Below are positions 21,103 through 32,137 of a DNA stretch of 45,000 bases, piece after piece. The DNA is from Monocercomonoides exilis (Eukaryota > Preaxostyla > Oxymonadida > Polymastigidae): NCBI GenBank assembly GCA_001643675.2, contig LSRY02000023.1:485001-530000 (forward strand). The letters are read 5' to 3'. Every line of letters starts with the position of its first letter. Position 1 is the first letter of the stretch. The notes under the pieces were generated by a model, which was not told where the DNA came from, did not search any database, and saw only the letters and a list, made by a program, of their open reading frames with translations. The translations under genes were made by a program, and so were the position numbers.

Positions 21103-22893
21103 CAGAGAGAAATGTTATATATTTTGTAATTCAAAAAAGAAATATTTTTTTCCCATTGGTTAATGACTTTTCCAGACTTTGGATATGTTTTTTTATTAAT
21201 GAGTCTTTTTTTTCCGATATTATTTGATAATTTTTCAGATTGTTCTGTAAATGCTTGAGGAAATGAGATGTTCCTTATTCTGTAAATCAAAAATTTTATT
21301 TATTTTTCTTTCAGCATCATATCACAATTTGACAAGCCTCAAATGAGTGTCATATCTTTATTTTTATCATTTCACAAAATCGAAAACAAGCAATCATTTG
21401 AGGATATTTGTTTTTTTGTTTTTGTTTTTCTTCAAACTTCATTTTGATGAAATGAAGCAAAAAAAAAGAAAACTTCAACAACTTTTGCATTTTCTTCACT
21501 TTCTTCTTCTTTCCTTCTTCAAAAATCCCTCTCAAATAATGCATTCTTCCTGAAGTTTTAACCAAAAAAAATCACTATTTGCGCTCGCTCATCTTCAGTC
21601 GCAGCATCATCTCAGCTCTTTGGGGCAGTTTTGTGTTCTTCAACATCTTCCCTTGTTTTCCAGCTTTCTATCTCATCTCATTGAATGAAGAAGGGAAATC
21701 AAAACCCCACAAATAAATGTTGGATTTCATGGTACGAACATGAATGGCAAGAAAATCTGGCTTTCTCTTGTCCATTGGCTTGTTTTTTTTGCAGCTTCTC
21801 ATCCAGAAATGAACTTCTTTCTCCTTCTTCTGTTGCTCTTCAAACAGTCATCTCAAAATGAAATATTCACAGCCCGTTCTGATTGAAGAAAGAAAAAAGA
21901 AGATTTCACGAAAAATGATATCGATAAACAAATTACAGTTTCAAAACTCATTAATTTTTTCTCCCCAATGTCTTTTACTCATTTCTTTAATTTTTCCTGT
22001 TCACTCGAAATGCTTCAAATAAATAATTGCACTCTTAAAAGATGTGGCCTCTCCATCAAAGAACAGAAGAAGTAGAAGAAATTCTGATAGAAATTCAAAT
22101 GTTTTCTTTGATGAATACGATTGCGGCGGAAATTGAAGCGAGAAGAAAGAAGAAGGGGAATAAAGAAGAAACAATTAAAATGAGGTTTTTCAGTATGTTA
22201 TCTGACTTGTTGTGAAAAATTTGAAACAAGATGTTCTTGTTCAGCATTGAGAAGGTGAATGACAATGACTTTGATTGAAAAAAATGAGCTTCAAGGGATA
22301 TAAACATGAATGAAGAAGCAACAGCAGCATTTGCAAATGAATGAAATGTTGAAGAGAAAATAAACATTTTTAACAGACGATAAAATCGCTTTTAAAGAAG
22401 AAGAGGAATTCATTAAAAAGGATAATGTGAGATTGTGAACATGTTGTGACGTTGCATCCAAAGTGAAGTTGTGAATAATTCTTCAAAATACAGTGAGATT
22501 CACCGGGATGCAACAGAAAGTGCGCATCACAAAAAAGCAAATTGAAGGAAAAGAAGATGGATAGATTGATGCGTCAATTGGCACTTTGAAAGTGAAAGTG
22601 AATGAAAAAGTGTGTTTGAGCAAGAGTGATGCTGAAGCTGAAGCAGAAGACGATTATGGGAAGACCGACAGAAATGAATGAAGAGCGCACAATTTGAACT
22701 GAATATGCTTTGCGCTCAACAAAAACTGTTGCGCAAGAATGAAGCCTTTTCTCTTCTCTCATCTTCCTTTTGTTTGTTCGTTTTCTTCAACAGGTTTCTT
22801 CTGAAACCTATATTTCCATTCCATTCCGTTTCATTCTTCTTTTGCTTTTCTGCGATGACTGCACAAGGAATGGAATTGAATGGAGCATTCGTT
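21103..22893. other. Spacer with scattered coding shards
   Basis: No intact gene. A plus-strand frame from about 22508 to 22680 (QQKVRITKKQIEGKEDG, Gln from TAG, IDASIGTLKVKVNEKVCL) looks coding, but TGA lies just upstream and at the end. Other shards occur at 22040-22140. These look like remnants of one or more dead genes between the convergent paralogues A and B. Confidence 0.4.
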
Positions 22894-24437
22894 TTATGGA
22901 CGAACAAAAAAATTTTCCAAATATGCATTAATAAAGTTATCTTCATGTATCTCAATAGCATTGAACATTGGTAATCCAATTATACAATCTTCATATCCTT
23001 CTTCTTCCATCTTGTCAAACATCTTCCTTTTCACCTCTTTCCTTTGTGCTTCTTCCTTTTCATCCTCGAACTTTTCTTTCACCTTTTCACAAACACCTTC
23101 AAAAAAACCAATATATTCTTCTGCTCATTCCTCTCTCAATGTTGGCCGCTTGATTTCCTCCAAAAACACGTCAATAACTCCACTCTTCAACAAATCATCT
23201 CCTTTTGCAGATTCGTTTTCAACCATATTTCTCAAGGAACGGACACACCTATTACAAATATCTCCGAAATTATCCTTTGCTGCTCTAAGAACTTGAGCGA
23301 TGCTGCCAACAAGTCCAGCAAGTTCTTCATTCCACGACTGACAGTATCCAAAATAAAATCCCAATTCAAAGATCCATCTTACCAAAATATGTTCTTTTTT
23401 CTCTTTCATCTTTCTTTTTTCTTCCAATCCACACATTTCAATAGCTCATCCATTTCTCTTTTTGCCTCTTTTGCCAAAAGAAGAACATTCGTTATTGCAT
23501 TCTCTAAGCTTTTGTTATTCTCAAGTCTGTAAATCAAAAACTGCCAAGAAGACTGATAAGCTAGCTAAGTGAGGTTGCGATGCTCCTGATGATACAGGAT
23601 AATCTCTTTGATCTCACTCAAAAACAATTCTTCTGGATCTTTCTAACATAAAAAGACGAAAAAAAATCCACAAGTGAAGCAACAATAATTCAATAATTCA
23701 ATCAATAAGCAAATCACACTTCATGCGGTTCAAAATTGCTTAATGCAGTCAAAGCTATCTCTACTTCTTTTTGAGTTCCATCACTTTCCTCTTTCTTCAA
23801 AGCAATTTTCAGAAGGCAAGGCACACAAATTGAAATCATTTCAGAAGAGAGGAGATAATTAAGTGAAATATAGCATTCGCACAGATCAATCAGAAGCTTT
23901 TCTTCCTTTTCTTCTTCTTTCTTCTTTTCTTCTTCAATAATTATCTTCATAATTCTTTTGCTCAACTGTGAATGACAAAAGCTCCAAATCTGAATGCTCT
24001 TCATTTTTTTGCAATATCCAATGTGCTTCAATAGAAAAATTGAACATTCCATGGTCAATTTCTTTTTTTCAATCATTTTGTCCATTTTATTGAAAGTTTT
24101 TGTTGTGATCATAGATTCAAACTCTTTTTCATTCATTTCATCAATCATTTCATTAATTTCTTCGATTTTCTTTTTTTGATCACATTCAATGCAATTTTCC
24201 AGTTCATCAAACGATCCTGAAAAATCATCAAAATATTTAAAACATAAAAGTTTCATGAATAGAAAAAAATCACAAACTTGTAAACTTTTCTGAAAGCTCT
24301 GTCTTGAATTCTTCTTCATCGAAGCCATTAAACTCTTCTTCCCCTTCTACTTCTTCAAAATAATCTTCACTGAAATCATCATCTTGATAATGTTCTTCCT
24401 CAAATTTTACTTGATTAACTGAACTTATTTTCTTCAT
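22894..24437 (-). pseudogene. Family member B, frameshifted and nonsense-mutated
   Basis: Exon 1 (24437-24278) codes for an acidic leader (MKKISSVNQVKFEEEHYQDD). Exon 2 (24216-23720) and exon 3 (from 23642) follow with 61- and 77-bp introns in the same phases as gene A. Alignment to A is clear: EINEMIDEMNEKEFESMITT, DLCECYISLNYLL, YHQEHRNLT. A TAG at 23565-23567 falls where A has Arg and reads as Gln. Two real breaks follow: a one-base frameshift near 23440 at an A run (frame with DWKKKER versus frame with EKKEHILVRWIFELGF) and TGA at 23125-23127. After these the homologous end MFDKMEEEGYED is still recognisable. It faces gene A tail to tail. Confidence 0.7.
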
Positions 24438-25560
24438 TATATATTCAGGACAGTGAAAGTGATATTCATGAACCTTTTTTTTTTTCCAAATGAATGAATG
24501 AATAATGAATAAATGAAATTTTGTTTATTTGTTCGTGTTTTTGGAAGGGGAAAACCACCCATCCCATTTTAGATTGAATCTTTTTTTTCTAATTTCATAA
24601 TAAATATTTTTCCAGAATTTTATGTTTCATTGTTAAAAAAAACAAATATGAAACATGTGATATTTCTATTTCATGAGATTTTTGTCTTTGAAACGAAGTT
24701 CTCATTTGTGAACTGACCATATTTTTGATAAAAATTAGATCCAAAACTCAGTCTCTTTTCATTCAACAAAGTATTTAAATACAATTTCGTAAAATACACA
24801 TTATAAAAAATGAACACAATGAAAACATAGCAACAGCTGTTTATCATATATCTTCTGTTGAATGGGAAATGATGATATGAACAACAGACATGGCTCTTTC
24901 GAACTTAAACTGTAAAATGCAAACAAAAAAAATTATCAAACATGAATTAATACGAACAATAAACAACAATAATAAAAACTAACACACATATGAAATAATC
25001 ATAAAATATGCTGATGTGAAAGAAGAATCTAACAACCAAAGAGGAAAATTAAAAAGAAAAAAGAAAAGAAAAGAAAAGAAAAGAATAGAATAGAATAGAA
25101 TAGAATAGAAAAATGAAGTGTTCTGCTTCAAGAAGAAGAAGAAAAAAAAGAAGAAGAAAAAGAAAATAACACGTGTGAGTTCGATCAGTTCGAAGGCAGA
25201 TTGCACAAAAACAACAACACACAATCCTTCATCTGTCCCATGTGCTTTCTTCTGAAGTTGTTTTTCTCAGCGCTTCAAAAAAAATAAAATCACAGAATAT
25301 AAAACGCAATCAGCTGAAGCCTTTCTGCTTCAAAAAAGTGATTTCAACAGAAACAGACAAGAAATAGAAGAAAAGCATTCTTTATTTTGAAAGTGTATGT
25401 TAGAAGTTGTTGAATATTGATGTTAAGCAAATAATTATTGAGAGAAAGAAAGAAAGAAAAACAAAGAAAGAAAAACAAAGAAAACAAAGAGTATAGAAAC
25501 AAAAGAGGAAGAAACAAAATAGTTGAATTTCACATCATATGTATGAATATTTCACAGAAA

Positions 25561-25603
<43 letters not shown>

Positions 25604-25913
25604 AAGCAGCAAACTTTTCATTCTTGAGCCACAATTTCCAAAATCATTACGCATTTAGTGTGATGTCGTTTATTGATATTCTTCGGTGCACAGACGGATA
25701 ATGTGATAGATTAAACGCTGATTCTGCCATTGAAAAGTTTAAAAGTTAAAAAATAAATAAATAAAGTTAAATAAAAAATAATAGAGATTTTTAATTCAAA
25801 TAAAATAAGCATACACAAATAAAATAAAAGAAAAGAAAAGAAATTTCTTTCATTCATCCATTAAAAAAAGAAAAAGAAAAAGAAAAAGAAAAAAGAAAAA
25901 AACTAAATTTCCA
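24438..25913. other. Long AT-rich spacer with microsatellites
   Basis: No gene seen. It contains AAAAG-type runs (25054-25110), AAAGAAAG runs (25441-25490) and a (TAAA)n tract near 25560-25604. Confidence 0.6.
25560..25604. repeat. (TAAA)n microsatellite
   Basis: About eleven consecutive TAAA units. Confidence 0.9.
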
Positions 25914-26608
25914 TCAAGCACAACTCATTTCCATACCATCACTTCCATCTTCCCTCTCTTCCATTCCTCCTCCTCCTCGTCCTCCAGCCTCCAATCCTAA
26001 CACCGCCCCAAACCCGCTCTCAAACGGCGAAGGCGGTCTGTCTCCGCTCAGCGATCCCATCGCCTGCTCCTCTGCCCTCTGCTTCGCCTCCATCTCCTCC
26101 CTCACTTTCTCCCTCAGCTCACTCACCCCTCCCCTCCCCCTCTGCCGCTCTGAAATCAGCCATTTCTTCATCTCTGCCTCTTTCCCTTTCCGCTCCTCCC
26201 GCCGCTTCTCTGCCTCGGCTGCCACGGCGGCGGCTTTCTCGCTCTGTTCTGCAATCTCCTTCTCCTCTTCCTCACCTGCAACTGAAGAAAACACTTTTCT
26301 TTTCTCTTTCTCTTTTTTCAATTCCGCAAGCGCTCCGCTAAGTTCGGTTGATGCTGCTTTTTTCTCGATTTTCTCTTCTTTCTCTTCTTCTTCTTCTTTC
26401 TCTTCTTTCTCTTCTCCTTCCTGTTGTTGTTCTGATGGTTTCTCTTCCTCCACCAACGGAATTTCTTCTTTATCTTTTTCTCCTTCTTCTTTTTCTTCTT
26501 CCTTTTCTTCTTCCTCTTTCTCTTTTTCTTCCTTTTCTTCCTCATCTTCACTTATGCTCATGTCCTCTGGCAATTTCGGAATAGCAGGCGCTTCTTTCTT
26601 CCTCATCA

Positions 26609-26643
<35 letters not shown>

Positions 26644-29600
26644 TCAGCAGGAAGAGGAGGCAATGCTGGTGCATTCGCTTTCTCCTTCTTCTCTTCTCCT
26701 CCTTCCTCCTCTTCCTCTTCCTCTTCTTCCTCTTCATCAGAAGGCAACTGTGGAATCGCAGGCGCAACTGCAAGCTTCTTCTGTGCTACTCCTCCTTCTC
26801 CTTCTCCTTCTTCCTCGCTGCTGCTAATATCTTCCTCGTCTGGCATCGCAGGCAGCTGTGGTGGTACCTTCTTCTTCTTTCCTTTTGCTTCTTCTCCTTC
26901 TCCTTCGCTTTCCAACTCACTGTCACTTTCTCCTTCTGGAATCTGTGGAATTGGCGGAGGTACTGCTTGTGATGAAGAAGATGCCTTAGCTTTCTCTTCT
27001 TTTGCTTCTTCTTCTTTCTTCTTCCTCTCTACCTCTTCTTCTTTTTCTTTCTTCTTCCTCTCTTCTTCTTCTTCTTCTTTCCGCTTCCTCTCTTCTTCTT
27101 CCTCTTTCTCCTTCTTCATTCTCTCTTCTTCCTCAACCCTCTTCCTTTCTGCTTCTTCTTCGGCTTCTTTCTTTGCTTTCTCTTCTGCCTCTCTTCTTTC
27201 TTCTTCCTCCTTTCTCAATCTTTCTTCTTCTTCTATCCTTTTCCTCTCTTTCTCCTCCTCTTCTTTCTTCTTCTTTTCTTCCTCTTCTTCTCTCTCTCTT
27301 TCTTCTTTCTCTTCTTTCTCTCTTCTTTCCTTCTCTTCTTTAGCTTTTGCTTCTTCCTTCTCTTTCTCCTTCTCTTCTTCTTCTGCCTCGTCAATCAAGT
27401 TGTCAACATCAACATCTTCTTCTTCCTCTCCTCCTCTTTCTTCTTTTTCTTCCTCCTTTTTGCCTTCTTTTTCCTTCTCTGCCATCTGCTCCATCTTCTT
27501 CAGCGTCTCTGCTGCTCCTATCCACGACACCGCTGCCTTCGCAATGGCTGCAGCTTTCCTCTCCTCTTCTTCCTTCGCCTCTTTCTCTTCTTTCTCTTCT
27601 TTCTCTCTCCTCTTCTTCTCTGCAAGTTCTGCTTTATACGCATCTCTTGCCTGCCTCATCAGCACAATTGCCTCCACTCTCTCGTCAATCACACGGATAG
27701 CATTGCTTCTCCTCTCCTCTTCTTTCCTCTTCTTCTCCTCCTCTTCCCTTTCCCATCTCAAATACTCCCTTTCCTTCTCTTCTTCTTCCGCCAGCTTCTC
27801 CCTCTCTCTCTTCTCGTGCCTCAGCTGCGCCAGCTCTTCCTTCGCTGCCTTCATCTTCCCAATCTCCCCATACATCGTCAAAATAGTCGCCGCTGCCTCT
27901 CTCTTCTTCTGCTCCTCTGCTCTCTTCCGTCCCAGCTGCACCTGCTTAATCTTCTCCTCCTCATTCATCCGCTTCCTCAGCTCAGCCGACAGCACATCCT
28001 CATCCTCCATCTCCAGCCTCTCTCTCGCTTCTCTCTCTCTTTCCTCTCTTTCCTCCTTCAGCTTGCTCTCCATCTGCCCCAGCTCCTTTTTCATTTTCTC
28101 CTCTTCCTCTTCCTCGCTCTTCATCATCTGCTTCTCTCTTTGCCTCTCCTCCTCATTCAGCCTTCGCAGCCGCTCTTCGTTCTCCTTCCTCTTCCTCTCT
28201 GCTTCTGCCTCCAGCTTCGCCTTCTCCATTCTCACCAGCCGCAGCTGCACCGCTTCCTGCGCCTTCGCATCCTCCACCCTCATCCTCTTCACCTCTGCCT
28301 GCCTCTTCCTTTCTTTCTCTTCTTTCTCTCTCTTCGCCTTCCTCAGCTCCTCCAGCTCCTTCTTGGCTGCCTTCACACTCACTCTGTCTCTGTACCACCT
28401 CATCACAAACACCAGCGCCTGCCTCTTGTTCGCTAGCAGAACCCTCATCCTCTCCTCATCTCTTCTCCCTTCTCTCTCTTCCTCGCCCATCCGCCGGACA
28501 AACACACGCACCCACATCTTCGTCAGCACTTCAGCAGCTTCCGCTCTTCTTTCTTCTTCTTCCCTCTGCCTCTTCTCTTCCCGCAGCCGCTGCAGCTCCT
28601 TCTGCGCCCGCCGTTTCTTCGCCCACTCCGCCAGGCGCATTTTGATGAACACGATCGCCTCTGCCCTCTTCCTCGTCGCCTCTCTTTTCTTCTTCGCCGC
28701 CCGCAGCTGCTCCAGCTCCGCCTTCGCTTTCTCCTTCTTCCTCTGCTCAATCCACCACCATTCCAGATAGCTCACTGCCTGTTTCCTCCTCTCTCCCTCT
28801 TCACGTTCCCGCTTCTCCTTCAGCATTCTTTTGTATTCATTTCGCGCTTTCCTTCCTTCTGAGTGCAGCTTATACCACTCGCCTATCACATTCACTGCGT
28901 TTGTCTTCCTCCACTTGTCTTCCCTCTGCTTCTGCTCACTCTCTTCTCGGAACATTTCTTCTGTCTCTTCTTCTTCTCTCTGCCTCCGCTCCTCTTCCTC
29001 TCTCAGCTGCCTTTCTCTCTTCAGCTCCGCCTTCATTCTCTTCGCCTCTGCCACTGATTTCCTCTCTTTGAACCAATGAATTATGAACTTGATAACCTCT
29101 CCTCTTCTCCTCTCTTCCTCTCTCTCCCGCTGCCTCTGCTTTTCTGCCTCTCTCTCTCTTTGCCCTGCCTCTTCGATCTCCATCAGCTCTATTTCTTCTT
29201 GCCTCCGCTGCTCCATATCCGTCTGCTCCAAAAGCTCTCTATACCTCCTCTTCTCTTCCTCTTCCTCTTCTCTTCTCTTCTTCTCTTCTTCTTCTCTTCT
29301 CTGTATTTCTTCCTTCGCCGCATGCTCTTTCTCCTCCAGCGCCCTCTTTCTCTTCTCCTCCATCGTCTTCTTCTTCTCCTTCTCTGCTTCCTCTTCCTTC
29401 CGCTTCTTCTCCTCAAACAGCTGCTCCCGCTCTTTCCTTGCCTCGCTCACCAGCTTCTGCCCTTTCCACCAGTTGAGAATGGTCAGCACTGCAATCTGCC
29501 TCGTCTGCTCTTCTTTCCTCTTCTCCCTCCTCTCCTTCTCCCTCCTCTTCCTCTCCCTCTGGCGCAGCTTCCTGTCTATTTTCTCCCTCTCGATCTCTTC

Positions 29601-30370
29601 CTCAATAAACTTGTTCTCTGCCTCTTCCTCCTGCCGCATCTGCCACGCAACCGCCTCCTCCCACTTCTTCTGCTCCTTCTCCTTCCACCGCTTCTCCTCC
29701 TCCTCCATCTTCCTCGCCTCCCTCGCAATCCGCTCTGCCTCCATCCGCTTCACCCGCTTCGCCGCCTGCACTTCCTTCCGCCTTCTCCGCTCGGCTCTGC
29801 CGGACCGCAGCCCCGCCAGCTCAGCCAGCAGCCTCTGCTCTCTCTCTGCTGCCCTCCGCTTCTCCCGCAGACGGCCTTTTTCGAGCTTCAGTGTCTCTCT
29901 GCTCTCCTGTGTGGCCAGACGCTGCCGCTGCTGCTGTGCTCGTGCACGTGCGCGCGCTTTGCGCATGCGCTTGGCTTCTTGGCTCTGCTGAGCACTCGTC
30001 GCGGCGAGAAGGGCAAGATCGTTCTCGGCTAAAAAAGAAAAGAAAAGAAAAAATTAATTAATTAATTAATTAATATTTTTATGATAAATTGGAGAATTTT
30101 TCAAAAAATTGTGATTCATTTGGAATTGATTGTATATTTGAAAGGAGAATAAAATGAAGAAAGGAAGAATGAAAGAAATGTTCTCATGACTGATCCATAA
30201 TAAGAAGTTTCATACTCAGCATAAATTCTTTCCCAAGGAAATGGCAAAGGACTTTTTCTATGAACTATTTAAAAAAAAATAATATATTTTCAATTTGAAA
30301 ATTTTTCATTTGAAAAAATGCAACATACCTTTGCAACTAGTTCAGGAGATGCACTTATATCAGGCATCAT
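25914..30370 (-). CDS. Giant Glu/Arg-rich coiled-coil protein with Trp-motif repeats
   Basis: Two small 5' exons (30370-30329, MPDISASPELVAK after a doubled ATG, and 30264-30216) precede exon 3 (30028-25914). Introns of 64 and 187 bp fit phases 0 and 1, and the stop is TGA. About 1400 residues. Most of it is charged coiled coil (runs such as RREEEEKKRREEEEE). In the first 850 residues a hydrophobic-aromatic helix recurs: VLTILNWWKGQKLVSEARKE, VIKFIIHWFKERKSVAEAKR, AVNVIGEWYKLHSEGRKARN, AVSYLEWWWIEQRKKEKAKA, ALVFVMRWYRDRVSVKAAKK and weaker copies, each followed by about 60-100 charged residues. The pattern resembles degenerate IQ-like helices on a long rod, suggesting a structural or cytoskeletal protein. 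That is inference. The C-terminal third is acidic with spaced Pro-rich motifs (PPLPADESES, PQLPSDEEEE, PKLPEDMS). Confidence 0.75.
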
Positions 30371-31577
30371 CGAAAATCGTATGAGTGCAGGAGCGAGTAA
30401 AAAGAAGTTTGCTTAAATATGAATAAAAAAAGCATAAAAATCAGATATTTCATGAGAAGTATTTTTTAATTGAAATTAGTCTCAGAATTCGAATAAAGTT
30501 ATTGCAGACTTAACGAAAATAAAGCAAGCTTTTTAAATCTTGCTATTAATAATAAAATTACTGTTCCAATTGCAATTTCAACTCCTCGAAGAATCATTTT
30601 GTAGCGTCTTGTAGGAGGAAGTTTTTCGCTTTTGTTTCCTCCAAAAAATACCGAAGAAGGAAACAAAGACTGAAACAATGACTTAAATCCCTCTATTCCT
30701 TCATCAATGCTAAAAAAATCAGAAAAAGTTATCAAAAATTTTTTTGCATTAAAAACATTTAAGTCAAACTCTTCCTCAGAAGAACTAACAAATGGCATTG
30801 TCAATAAAACTGGAATCGCAAGAATATACGTCCATAGCAATTTAAATGGCAAAATCCAAACAGAAGAAGAGTTTGTTGAATTGTATCTAAAATTTCATTG
30901 TATTCGTCAATAAATTTAAAAGAAATCAAATGCTGTGAAGAATCTTTTCATTAGCATACATAAAAAATAGATTGATAGATAGAATGAGAACAAGAAAAGA
31001 TATTGGATAATTCAGAGTTAATGTCTGCCACGCATATCCTGCGAAAAATCGAAATGATAATTTTGTGCTTCGATACGGAGTCTGCACTTGATCTCTTGTT
31101 TGCGCATTCACAATTTTATGTGCAAGAGAAGGTTCAATGTAGCGAAATGGCATTTTCGCTCTTATTGCTGATCCTAAAATATAATTTATTTATGATTATC
31201 AAAAAATGAAGAATTTAATTCTATATAATAAATATGTTATTATCAATGTACAGTCGAAAGAAATTCTTAAAATAAATTATGAAAATTATCCTGTGATATT
31301 GAACATTTTTAAAATAATTTTCTAAATATGGGGCGAAATTTTTTAATTCATAAAAAAAAATCATGTTTTGTTCCAAACTTATTCTGCACACATATCCCAA
31401 TGTATATATCATTATTATGCAAAAAAATATTTGAAATGGAATCCATAATTATAATTTATTAAAATATTTGAAAACAAGCGTGATATTTAAAGAAGTAACA
31501 GAAAAAGACATGTGAAAGGTGTGATAATGATTTTTACCTTTGTATTTTAATGCGTTGAATGTGAATAGAAGTTTCAT
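30367..31577 (-). CDS. Small multi-pass membrane protein, function unknown
   Basis: Exon 1 (31577-31538, MKLLFTFNALKYK), exon 2 (31173-30960) and exon 3 (from 30886) join in phases 1 and 2 with GTAAA and GTATG donors. Hydrophobic helices appear at ISFLVLILSINLFFI, LLWTYILAIPVLLTMPFV and GVEIAIGTVILLLIARF, so two or three membrane spans are likely, with a soluble acidic loop (SSSEEEFDLNVF) between the second and third. Under the standard code it would end at TAA 30499-30501. Reading TAA as Gln it runs to TGA 30367-30369, which overlaps the ATG of the next gene downstream. That tail has poor coding quality, so an unseen intron or another end is possible. The 365-bp first intron might hide another exon. 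No family recognised. Confidence 0.55.
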
Positions 31578-32137
31578 AGTATTGTCAATGCTACGGGCGC
31601 TGATTTCAAATGAACGGTAAATATTAACGCATAATTATTGTATGTGCTTTTGGATAAATTATACATACAAACGGAAAACTCTACGAGGACATTAAAACAA
31701 AAAGATTTACGAATACAAAAAATTTTCAGGAAGGATTTTTCAGAAGAAGATATATAATTATCTGTTTGGAAATAATCACCTTTATTCCTTCGTCTTATTG
31801 TTTCTCTTCATCATCTTTAACATTTTCATCATCAAAGCCAACACATCACCCAATTCATTCCTCCGCCCTCTCCAACTACAACACTTTAGCCACTATCATC
31901 GTCTGCGACTTCGCCTTTGTTTCTTCTCTTCTGGCACACTTCTGCGCCCCTGTCACTTCTCCTATTTCTTCCTGCCTTCCATCGCTCTCTGAGATATCTG
32001 CCTTTGCTGAGGGCTCTTGTTCTTCACATCCTTGTTCAGAACTTCCTGCAAATGAATTTGTGGAGTATGTCTCGCTCCATTTAACAGATGAGAAAAATGA
32101 TACGATAATAATACTGCTGCTGATTACACTTGATGTT
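31578..32137. other. Spacer with possible last exon of the USP gene
   Basis: A minus-strand segment 32045-31855 follows a good acceptor (TTTGCAG) and reads SSEQGCEEQEPSAKADISES to TGA 31855-31857, with TAG as Gln. It could be a terminal exon of the large USP gene, but I found no donor in matching phase without a frame correction. Confidence 0.4.

Noticed and set aside
26554-30032. Long Ser/Leu-rich ORFs on the plus strand
   Set aside because: Antisense shadows of the Glu/Arg-rich coiled-coil gene.
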